From: Rhodamnia argentea
Lineage: Eukaryota > Streptophyta > Magnoliopsida > Myrtales > Myrtaceae
Assembly (NCBI RefSeq): GCF_020921035.1
Contig: NC_063154.1
Span: 24,777,448 to 24,841,447 of the forward strand
Direction: 5' to 3'
DNA length: 64,000 bases
In this document: in pieces, positions 50,284-61,104 of the stretch
Layout: each line of letters starts with the position of its first letter
Numbering within the stretch: position 1 is the first letter of the stretch
Notes under the pieces: generated by a model
Seen by the model: only the letters and a program-made list of their open reading frames with translations
What the model was told of the DNA's origin: nothing
Databases searched by the model: none
Made by a program: the position numbers and the translations under genes

Positions 50284-52930
50284 ACATTCGACGCTAACTT
50301 TTTCTTCCCCGTCCTCAGTTTAATTTCTTGTCCTAGTTCCAGCTGAGTGTCATGGGTATGTTTGTTCATTTGTTTCTTGGTGCTGATTTTTTTTATTTTT
50401 CCCCTTTTTTTGGGTGGAATGTTGGTGCTGATTCGGATGTGTTCAATCTTGCCACTGGATTAAGCGTGAAATGGAAGTCCTTGTGTGCCCGACGCATGTT
50501 GAATCGCGGTCTCCCCTTTTATTTTGTTTGCCTGTGCATGAGCTTCCACGCAACCAAACAACTTTCGTCTGCAAATGGGTCTGTTCAATTTCTCTTAGTT
50601 GCTTGCGAGAGAATGCTTTGGTGAGAATGCTTCCATTATTTGAGATTGGCTTGTGTGGTCTGTTGCCCTTTGGAATTGTGGGTAGTGAGGTCTCAACTTA
50701 ATCTTTTCTAGTGGCTTCATTTCCCTCTGTTCTGGTGGAGTTGCTTTATGCAGTTTGTGATTGTTCTCTTCATATTGCTTATATTGCTGAGCTTGGTTGA
50801 GATCTTTACAATTAAACTAGACATGGTTCGTGTTCTCTGAATTTCCTTACATAACCTCAGTGTCGGCCTCGCAGAACTTCCCTCCAGGACCTTTGCTCGT
50901 TAGATTTGCAAAAGAACTTCCCCGTCGCCTGGTAATCAACTGCTTTATCCCAATTTCTGTTCCTCTATTTAAGCACGCCTCTTGGTGTCTACTTAAATAC
51001 ACCAGATTAATATTTTCCCTTCCTTCATTCGTGTCTAGGGTCTTCGGCTACTCAACTTGGCTATTATCCGAGAACATGGAACCCGAGACCATTATTATGT
51101 CGTTGACATCAGCTATTTTCCAGGCAAGTCAGTGGACTACTCCATTTATGCTCCCGTATCAATAGTAGTCCTTGTTTTAGCGCCTTAGGAAGCCGTGATT
51201 TGATAAAATGACAATTAAATCATTTTAGAATTTAACCTCAGATGATGACGAAGAATATGCTTTTGCGCGCCAAATCTACCGTAATAGTCACTTCCTTGTA
51301 CAGAGGCCTTGTGTAGTGACTTGTGCCAACAGTTGGGAGAGGATACGTGTGAAAATGAAAGATGCCGACCCTCAGCTTCTGTAATTATCGACTGGTTGGG
51401 GCGGAACAATTCATCTTGTGCACAGTCTGCGTTAACAAAACTCAAGTGTCGCGGTGCTTGAATGGCATTCTCAACTCTAGAAATGAATGAACAGTTGCTC
51501 TTTCATTTTCTCCTTATCCAGCGTTGAAATGGATGCGTCTTGTATCACTTGATGAATTTGATGTAGGATTTCGCAATCGTTAAACATTTGGCAAGCTGAG
51601 ATAACTTTTTATCTACACGGGGTTCTGCCTGAGGTGTTATTTTTCGAGTAGGATGTTAAGGACGGAGTAGATATAAGTTGCCTACCTTGTTAGATGGTGA
51701 ATGATTATAACCTTTAAAGACCGTCCATGCATGCCACGGGCGAGTTTTATGTTGAGGTTATTTCTAGAGAAGATCTTGATGTGTTCTTTTGGTTTCATGT
51801 GCTATGATGCAATACAGTCTCTTGTGTAGCAGTGATTGTGAAAAGATTCCCTCCCCAGTTGAGTTCATGGCAATGAATGGTAAGGCGCAGTGTGGATCTA
51901 AACATCTGCTTGGTCAGTTTGCAATAGGAACAGAAATCATGAAGACATCCAAATCATCACTTTCATGAATATCCATGCATAAAGAACTTTTGACGAATAT
52001 TTAGTTACATTAAACATTAGAGGGTGCCAATAGTAGTTCAGCAAGTCTAATACCCGAGACAGTAATTTCCATAAAAAGGAGAAGTTGCTTACACGCAAAA
52101 GTAGATTGTTGTATTGATCAACAATCCAACATCAAGACATGGTATCGTTAATACTAGAAGGAGCAGTGAACTGTGCAAGTCCCAAAAAAAGTTTGCAAAT
52201 TGGTCCTACCCTATGCAGACGTGCATGCTCATAGCAATGAGACCCAGGAGCTGCACTAACCGAAGTTAGGTAACTACCTACACTTTCTGGAGAACTAGTT
52301 TCAGCATTTCAAAGTCGAAAGCTAGCCTTCAACGAATGGCGGATATTTGAAAGAATACAACACGCTGAAAAGAGCAGGCTAAGAGTTACATTCACTTGAA
52401 ATGGGTGTAAAGAAGCGCATGACGCTACCTGCGTATAGGTTGTGGCTGGCCCGAGTACAGAGCGAGCGCCTGTGCTCGGCCAAGAGCGAGCGCCTGTGCT
52501 CGGCCAAGGCAAGACATTGGAAGAATGTGGTTGATCAGGGTTTTGGGGGATTGGAGAATTCGATGTTGTGGCTTCATCTTTAGAGCGGGCAAATCAACTG
52601 AGCCAAATAATAATTCTTCTAGCTCCGTCCAAAAAAGAGAAGGAGGTTTGAATTAATGCACGATTAGCCCCAGTGATAGAAGAGGGGACCCGATTATTGA
52701 ATCTCGAGATGAACCTCGAGGGGTTCGATGGATTGCTGTAGCGCGTACAACCCTCTTCGGAGGTGGCGCTTACCTTTCGCACGGCCGCTCACAAAGCCTT
52801 ATTGACCGCAACTCGATATCTCGTTTACTACCAGATGATATTAGAGTCGTCGCCAACATATTCTGGGGCGGGTACTGGTAGGAGCCGAGCCATACTTATG
52901 CGAAGTAGAGATTTGAGATTCGGGCATTTA
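50284..52930. other. Intergenic, no gene recognised
   Basis: Short open frames (for example 50830-51165) show no domain I can name. A 24-bp unit is repeated twice in tandem at 52460-52507 (agagcgagcgcctgtgctcg...). Sequence at about 52590-52920 is more GC-balanced than its neighbours and could be organelle-derived, which I cannot confirm. Confidence 0.35.
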
Positions 52931-53364
52931 GGGTGCGTATGGTAACGCTCCGGAGAAAGTGTTTCTTTTTCCAAAGTGTTCCCGGAACACTTTGAGAACA
53001 GAAACGCGTATGGTAAAAAAGTGTTCCCAAAGTGTTCCGGGAACACTTTTCAGAAACGGGAATACTTTTGGAGCAGAAACGAGAAATAAAAAATACTTGT
53101 TTCTTTGTTCCCGGAACACTTTTTATCAAAGCTTTTGAACACATTTTATAACGCAAGAGGAACACTTTTTGCAACCCTCTGTTCTTGGACTATTCCTTCA
53201 CACTCTCAAAGACGACGACTTTTTATTAAAGCTTTTGAACACATTTTTTTTTTGTAGTTACCAAACGCGTTTCTCTTCCCAAAAATCGTAGCCGGGGAAC
53301 GAAACAGAAAAAAGTGTTTCTGTTCCAAAAGTTGTTCCGGGAACGGAAACGTTACCATACACAG
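52931..53364. mobile_element. Palindrome-rich inverted-repeat (MITE-like) element, 434 bp
   Basis: The ends are inverted: GCGTATGGTAACG on the left and CGTTACCATACAC on the right. Inside are repeated perfect palindromes around GTGTTCC(C/G)GGAACAC (near 52976, 53032 and 53109) and 'aaagcttttgaacacatttt' twice (53129 and 53230). The element could fold into several hairpins. No coding capacity and no clear target duplication. Confidence 0.65.
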
Positions 53365-54293
53365 CTTTCCTAATTTTGGCTAATGCCCCGTAACGGAAAA
53401 TTTTCTTTTTATGCGATATTTCACAATTTATCAAATAATTTGAAATGTACGTGCACGAATGGTCCAGCAATAAAATATAACAAAATAAAGGAAGGCCACT
53501 TACAAGAGAGTAGCCCCGATTTGTATCTAAACGTGCCCTCGTCTTAAATTTGGGAAAATTTCCTTATTCATTTGATGAGAAATGAACACTAAAAGAAGTA
53601 AGACGAAAACTTGTAAGGAAAACTAAATTAATCAGTTTTGTTTGAGTGCCTCGTGTTGCTGGCTAAAGATATCGTGCTTGTTTTCTCAAGACGTCAATCT
53701 TAAACCTCCCGGCGGTACTTCAATTATAGTCCTTTCCGCAAATTCTCACCGAAAATCATTGGAAGTGGCTGTGTGTCCATGTGAAATGGTGGAGCATGAT
53801 CGGAAATCGCCGTTTCCGGTAAAATTTGATCGGAAATGTTGCATTGAGATTTCGCACAAATGGCTAATGACTAAATTGACTTCTTTTTTTTTTTTAAAAG
53901 AGTTGAGAAGTTTAGGACTGAGTTGAAATCTGGGTGCGATCATCGTGTGATTTTTTCCTCCAATGAACAGTTAGTTTATTAGGGAGCCTTCGAAATATTA
54001 CAAAAGTTCCTTGCAAACATTAACCATTAAATTTGATTTCCAAGACGTCAATCGTGCCTGACGCGGGAACGGTAATTTATTGAAAACTAATACCGTGAAT
54101 GAATTTCGATTCGGATAAACTCGAGTTGCCTGGCCTTTATTTATTTATTTATTATTACTATTGAATGTTAAATTTTGTCCTATTCGTCTCGACAGGCTAC
54201 GGCCACAGCAACGTCGAGCAAAGGGACCATTGTTCTCTCTCCACAACAACCTTCAGCTAGCGCACTGCTTTCTGCTTCGCTCTCCAAAAATTC
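53365..54293. other. Intergenic / upstream flank of the phytyl-ester-synthase-like gene
   Basis: Includes a worn inverted-repeat-type stretch (about 53700-53940, words 'aggactgagttgaa' and 'caattatagtcctt') like the elements at 20.8 and 27.1 kb. No gene recognised. Confidence 0.4.
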
Positions 54294-57200
54294 CATGGCA
54301 GCCTGTAACTTCCCGTCCGCCGTCTCCTCTCCGGCTCTCCTTTGCCGGTAAGAATCAGAGAGCCGGCTCATTGTCCACTAGCATATTCGCCGTTTGGAAG
54401 GAGCAAGTGTCCTCCGCTGCGGCTGCGGCTGCGACTGCGACTGCCTTTCCATTGTCGAGGGTTAGTTTTGTGGAGAAGGGGAGAAGCAAGGAGAAATGTG
54501 GAGCAAAACGAAGCGACCAGACCTCTTGGACGCCGTTCATGGAGGACGTGGAGTTGGAGAGCGGACTGGAGAGGTTGACGAGGTTCATCGACGAGGCGAA
54601 GCATCTGACCAGAACTGACGGCGGACCTCCTCGCTGGTTCTCTCCTCTCGAGTGCGGCTCTCCCTTGGAGAAATCCCCGTTGCTCCTTTATCTACCTGGT
54701 GCGCACCACCTCCACCTCCAGCTCGACGCCGTGACTACATTCGGTTTTGTTGCCTGTGATCGACGTCGTAACTAATTTACGTTGTTTCTCAGGAATCGAC
54801 GGCACCGGAGCTGGGCTTACTTCCCAATGCAAAAAGCTTGGAAAGTAAGCATGTTTCTGTTCCTGCTTAGTGCAAGCTGCTGCACATATCGTTTTTCCTT
54901 TCTCAGTCATACATATTAATCAGGGGATTTACCCTGTTTAGGTGCTGAAATTTTTTTGCTGAACTCTGATGTTGTGGGGGGAGATGTAGAAACGACTGCT
55001 TATTTAACTCACTCTCTTCTTGGGTCAGATTTTTGAACTAACTCGAGCAAGATTGATTTCTCTAGCTGAGTTAAATAAAAAGCCGAAAAACAACAAACGA
55101 GGTGAGAAACGAAATATCCTAGTTCTCATCAAGAGCAACAGAGAGGAAAGCCAATATGGAGTGTTCAGACTCAGAGAAATTCTGGTTTGGATGAAGTGAG
55201 ATGAGTCCCAGTGCCTGTGTTGCCCTCCTCGTCCTCCTGCGGGCTATTAATTACTATGCACTCTGTTTCATGCACCATTTTGCGCACTTCCCTGTTTAAT
55301 GCTGCACTAAATGTCTAACTAGACGAATGTTTTTCATGTACCTGAGGCTGTTCGAGATTTCGTGGTTGCACATTCCAGTCATGTACAGAACCTCATTTCC
55401 AGGTGCTCCTCTTTCTTGCTCTCACCAACTGCTTCCCCAATTCTCAATATATGCTCACTACCCGAAGACTAGATCATTTGTAATCAACTTTTACGTGGTA
55501 AATGCATGTCCTGCTTTTCTGGAGTCCTAACACAACCAAGCCACGTCCCACCACATATGCTTTGAGTTCTCTCATCTTCATCCCATACGAGTTGATGACT
55601 CCTAATCCCTTTTCATGGCTCAGACCTGGTGAAAATGGTCGAGGGAACCGTCAAGGCGGAGGCCTACCGCTCCCCAACTAGACCTATATATCTCGTTGGC
55701 GAATCATTGGAAGCATGCCTGGCATTAGCCGTCGCAGCTCGCAACCCTGACATCGATCTTCAGCTAATCTTGGCCAACCCAGGTGAGGAGCGCTCTCTTG
55801 TGAAGTTAGATGAATGCAGCAGGACAAGGAATTCTATTTGTTTTATCAACTCACTAATGCTCGGTTTTCTATCACACAATCTCTGCAAAAACAGCCTTTT
55901 CTTGTGGCAAAAGAAATGCTCTGTGTGAATTGTGCAGCATCCTCATAGAACCACGCCGGACTAAGTCTCATGTTCATTTTTGCTTACTAAATACATAACG
56001 CCGCACATATTCTTCCGCAGCCACCTCTTTTGACAAGTCGCTAGTAGGACTTGTATTGCCATTGCTGGAGTCAATGCCGGTGCTGTTGCAGCTGAGCTAT
56101 CCCTTCATCCTGAGATTGATCGCAGGTTCGCGTTGTTCCTCAGTACTTGTATTTTGCTGCACTTTTCCATGCACAGCAGGAATTGTTTCAGGTCTATCTC
56201 GTCACTTCTCTATAGTACGCCGGGCTACTGACTTGTGGACGCTGATAATAATGAAATCTACAGTTGAGGTCTAGAGTAACGTGTGTAGAGAGAAATATCT
56301 TACTGAAGCAACTTTTGAGACATGTCGCCTCCTTAAGCCAAAAAGCAAGGGGCGAAGTTTGATGCATCATCATGCTCGATCTAGCGACTGCTTGCTAATC
56401 TTAGATGAGCACTGTATTAGTTGTCTACTAGAAGCCTCTAAGACATGTTTGTATTCTGACTAATTGAAAGCAATTGTCATTGGAGACAAACACTAGTGAA
56501 TTATTGAGGATAGCCTAGGCATGGCTGCCCGTTAACGCCATGGGTACCGCATTTGCGTATTTAGCGAACCTACAATAGTTTGTGGTGCTACAATTACAGG
56601 GGACCCCCATAAGATCTGTTTCGTAGTTTTAAGCGATGGTTGCCCATTTTTAGGTATACCTTATTGCTTGCTGATGGTGAAAAGGGGGCACAGGCCGCTG
56701 TGTAAATGTGTCGTGGTGGTGCTATTACTGAAGTGCTTCTGAAGTGTGGCTATTGTTTATGCACACTCGGTAGTTAGTGCTGCAGCCATGCTGTAATTTT
56801 GTTCACTCATTCCGGTTCATTTCTGGCAAACATAAGGTGATTTTCCGAGGGCGTTCAAGGCTAGCATGGAAAAGGGCCCTCCTCCACAGCAAGCAAAGGA
56901 CATATCGACCATTCCCTCGTACATATCCGTAAGCTAACATCATCTTCCTGAGACTAGCAATCTCCTTTCGCGGCTTATTTTCCCCAAATTCACGTAATGA
57001 TTAGAACTCTTCCCGAGTACGTGTTTGCTTGGAAAATGATCTATGGAAAAATCTGCAGGTTCTTGCTGCCATTCTTCTGAAAGAAACTCTTCTGTGGAAT
57101 CTTCAGATGCTAAAATCAGCTTCATCATACGCGAATTCTAGCGTTCAAGCTGTTCGAGCCACAGACTCTGGTGCTTTCAAGGTCCGTATTTTATCCATTA

Positions 57201-58178
57201 TCTCATACAATTAGATGCTAGGAGATTGGAGTTTAAGATGGTTATGTAGATTTTGGAAGGGAAGACATCACCAGCCGGTCTTGTTGCTATCTCACACTTC
57301 TCCTAAATGTCAAGGAGGAAACATGATACTGACACATTGATATATTATGACAAAGGCAAATGAGGATCAACTTGTTATCTTTCTGTTGACTGTCATTGAA
57401 TTTCTTTTGAACTACGAAGTTACTAATACGTTGGGTTTCATAAGCACTTTAGTAAAGCAAACTAAATGGATTCCCTCACATGTTTGCGAGACTAGCATGA
57501 AAAATTTCCAGGATCTGCATCTTCCGTTGAGCGGCTTAATTATATTTTCCTTGAAGGGGGATTCACTTGGGCAGAAATGCCAAAAGAAAAAAGCGGGTAA
57601 TCAGAGTTTTTAAGGTATACGGACGAGCCCATCCCCATATCAAACTTTACTCATTTTCTTGAGTTCAGATATTAGATGGTAAAAACAAGCAACGTGTTGC
57701 AACTACTAGCGCAGTGGATGTTGTCCCAATATGTTTGGCAGAGTCGAAGGCTAAGCCTCATTTGGAAGAACTTCCACGAGTTATCCTTCAACTAAAGGTT
57801 AAATTCTCGTCCTAATTCAACTGCATAGGGTCATTTAGCGAAACCTGTGTAACACTGACTAGTGGGCAACGCCATTAGTACGGCGAATTTGTCCACTATT
57901 CAGTGGAAAGGTGATTGTCATCCTTCGTTTTGTTTGCCTGAACCAATTTGATCTTGTGAGCGGCATGACGGCCACATCTCCTTTCTCTTTTTTTCTATCT
58001 GCTTATGAGGTGCTCGCTCTCTGTTAAACTTTCTTCAGCCTTCCCTTTTGTCCCCTTCCTTCAACCTTCATTTCTAAAGATATGCAAACTTCTTTTTTAA
58101 AGCTGTGATCAAAATGTAGACTTAACTTTAAATGGGATTTGTGATTCTAGTGGGAAGGATCGGCTATTACCGAGTGAG

Positions 58179-58728
58179 GCCGAAGGTGCCAGACTAATTG
58201 ATGCACTGCGGAGCGGTGATCTCCGTAAGTTCGGTCGCTGCGGTCATTTCCTTTTCCTGGTAGGTTGCTCTCTTTCCAGAAGCTAGAGTTATTGCTACCA
58301 TCTCATATGTGTACTGCGATTTCAAAAGAAATATGATGCACTTTAGCTTCATTGAAGCATTCGGTTTTGTTCTTTGCATGCAGGAAGACGATGTTGACTT
58401 GGTCAGCATTGTTAAGGGCGTTAGCTTTTACCGACGGGGGAGAACTCTCGACTACGTTTCAGACTATCTCCCACCGACCCCTGCTGAATACGCAAAACTT
58501 TATGACTCAAGCAGGTAAAAGTTTTTATCTGAACCTTGCTTTAGGGTTAAAAAGAAAAAAGAGGCTAGCAGTTTAAGACGCCTTCACGGATATCGTGTTC
58601 TGTGTTGTTAATCCAGCATTTGGTCAGCTAGTGACCTTATGGCACGATCCATCCTGGTACCCACGCATGCTCAATAACATGAGACAAAAGAAGACGCATG
58701 TTGTTTTGTCAGAAAAAAAGAGTTGCAG
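58179..58728 (+). repeat. Left arm of a 550-bp inverted duplication
   Basis: Pairs with 59415-58866 on the other strand over exactly 550 positions. I counted three differences (58232, 58512, 58535), each C here and T in the copy read in the same direction. It contains most of exon 8, intron 8, exon 9 and 214 bp of following intron of the acyltransferase gene. Confidence 0.97.
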
Positions 58729-58865
58729 CATCACCGGTGCGGTTATCTCTTCGAAACATCTAAAATTATGCAAATTGCCAGATAAGAGTAGTGTAAAGGT
58801 TGAAAGCTAATCCCAATAGGAACTCGAGGACACAGATATCTTGATGTTGAAACAAACTAAGTCAA

Positions 58866-59415
58866 CTGCAACTCTTTTTTTCTGACAAAACAACATGCGT
58901 CTTCTTTTGTCTCATGTTATTGAGCATGCGTGGGTACCAGGATGGATCGTGCCATAAGGTCACTAGCTGACCAAATGCTGGATTAACAACACAGAACACG
59001 ATATCCGTGAAGGCGTCTTAAACTGCTAGCCTCTTTTTTCTTTTTAACCCTAAAGCAAAGTTCAGATAAAAACTTTTACCTACTTGAGTCATAAAGTTTT
59101 GCGTATTCAGCAGGGGTCGGTGGGAGATAGTCTGAAACGTAGTCGAGAGTTCTCCCCCGTCGGTAAAAGCTAACGCCCTTAACAATGCTGACCAAGTCAA
59201 CATCGTCTTCCTGCATGCAAAGAACAAAACCGAATGCTTCAATGAAGCTAAAGTGCATCATATTTCTTTTGAAATCGCAGTACACATATGAGATGGTAGC
59301 AATAACTCTAGCTTCTGGAAAGAGAGCAACCTACCAGGAAAAGGAAATGACCGCAGCGACCAAACTTACGGAGATCACCGCTCCGCAGTGCATCAATTAG
59401 TCTGGCACCTTCGGC
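58866..59415 (-). repeat. Right arm of the 550-bp inverted duplication
   Basis: Inverse copy of 58179-58728, separated from it by a 137-bp spacer (58729-58865). It ends eight bases before the next true exon (59423) and stands where the exon following LYDSSR should be. Confidence 0.97.
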
Positions 59416-61104
59416 TGTTCAGGGTCTGGACGGTATTCCATCGGAGGGTCCTGTTATATATGTCGGGTATCACATGCTGCTGGGCCTTGAGCTGGTTCCT
59501 CTCGTTATGTGATTCCTCAACGAGAGGAGAATACTTTTGCGTGGCATAGCCCATCCAATGATCTTTCAGAAAGGACAAGTGCCTCCGCCAGCATTTTATG
59601 ACACCTTCCGCGCCATGGGTGCAGTACCCGTTTCTGCGAGCAATTTGTTTAAGCTGCTGTCATTGAAGTCGCATGTTTTGCTCTACCCTGGAGGAATGCG
59701 TGAAGCGCTTCACCGTAAGGTACTGGTTTGTATTGTGGGAGAGTACATGATTGATGAAATAACTTTAAATTTGATCAAACCAATGCAAAGCTTATCAAAG
59801 CTCGAGGCCATGTCATATTTAATTGACAGGGTGAAGAATACAAGTTATTTTGGCCAGAGCAGTCTGAGTTCGTGCGGATGGCAACTAGATTTGGAGCGAC
59901 AATAGTGCCTTTTGGTACTGTGGGAGAAGATGACTTTGGTAAAGTAAGTCCTCTGCTCTAGTGGAATTTTGTGCTCCCGTAACTGCATATAAGAGATGTT
60001 TCGAATCGTTGACAGAATGTTTGGCTTTTTTTTTTTTTATGCTCGTTTTTTGCTGGTCGATTTTGTCTTTTCACTCGAAAACAGGTACGTGCAGAGCTGG
60101 ATGCTCTTATTTTTCTTACATGCACTGAGTTTTGCTAGTAACTGGCCTAATTACACCTGAAAATCTTTGACTAATCTGATGGAGATGTCCGACCTTGTTG
60201 CAAAGCTTTTAACAGGATAGCATCAACATAATATTGCTTTCGAATGCTTTCATATTATGCTCAAGCGCAGTGCATTCTTTTTTCTAAAAGTACATAATTG
60301 GAACTTGACCAGTTAGTTGCATGAAGGCAGGCAGAGAACCTTTTTTGAATCCACTGAACATCAAAACTTGTATGCAAATCCAACTCTGGTAACTTCATGT
60401 GCACATGATTTTATAGTGTGACATCTCGCAGATGTTGTTGAGTCAATGTCCACATGGTTCTTTAATCTAAATTTCGCACCTCGCAGGTGTTTTTTGACTA
60501 TGATGACCAAATGAAGATCCCATACCTCAGGGACCGGATTCGACACGCGACGGAAGACACTGCAAAAGCGAGGTATGAAAGTCCAGTGTATTCCAATTCA
60601 CATTTCTTGTGGACTTAACCACGATCGCTAGCCTATTTGTGATAAACAAATATCTTTCGCCCGACTTTGATAGGGCTAACGCAACCGGAGAGGTAGCCAA
60701 TCAAGACGTGCACGTTCCTTTGATTTGGCCAAAAGTTCCTGGGCGGATCTATTATTATTTTGGAAAACCGACAGGAACAGCGGGTATGTCCATTCTGTGC
60801 CCTGCGCTCATCCACCCTGAAGCTGCTTCAATTTCTGTTACTTGTGTTCTTATGCCCGATGACTTATTGCCTTTTTTTTTTTTTTTTTTTTGGGTCTTTT
60901 CTTACTCCTGAAGAGAGGAAGGAAGAACTCAAAGACCGGGAGAAAGCGAACGAGTTGTATTTACAGCTCAAATCGGAAGTGGAGCGATGCATCGGGTATC
61001 TTAGAGAGAAAAGAGAGAGCGACCCCTATGGACGTATCTTCTGGCGAGCAATGTACCGATTCAGATGCGGTTCCGAGTCAGAAATTCCGACATTTGAGCT
61101 GTGA

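Larger units (their letters stand above)
54294..61104 (+). pseudogene. Phytyl-ester-synthase-like acyltransferase (PES family), disrupted
   Basis: PES1/PES2 of Arabidopsis are plastid acyltransferases that esterify phytol and diacylglycerol during chlorophyll breakdown. Here an alpha/beta-hydrolase half is followed by a lysophospholipid-acyltransferase-like half. Exons: 54294-54698, 54793-54844, 55347-55402, 55624-55782, 56021-56125, 56837-56928, 57059-57181, about 58150-58259, 58384-58514, 59423-59719, 59830-59943, 60487-60572, 60674-60783 and 60914-61104. Readings include LTRTDGGPPRWFSPLECG, FRAMGAVPVSASNLF and the C-terminus IPTFEL. Lesions: the likely start ATG (54294, MAACNFPSAVSSPALLCR) is out of frame with the rest of exon 1; the exon between 58514 and 59423 is missing and replaced by an inverted copy of exons 8-9; TGA at 59510-59512 interrupts the acyltransferase domain; the serine elbow reads GESLEA, lacking the usual Gly two after Ser. 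The start of exon 8 is also unclear. Many exons remain clean, so the damage is recent. Assembly error is possible. Confidence 0.85.

Noticed and set aside
50830..51165. 111-codon open frame downstream of the MORF fragment
   Set aside because: No resemblance to later MORF exons or to separase, and no domain recognised.
52594..52920. Possible organelle-derived insertion
   Set aside because: The sequence has a different feel from its surroundings, but I could not match it to a named plastid or mitochondrial gene, so it is not claimed.
58194..59400. Identical pairs of open frames on opposite strands
   Set aside because: They are not separate genes but the two arms of the inverted duplication.
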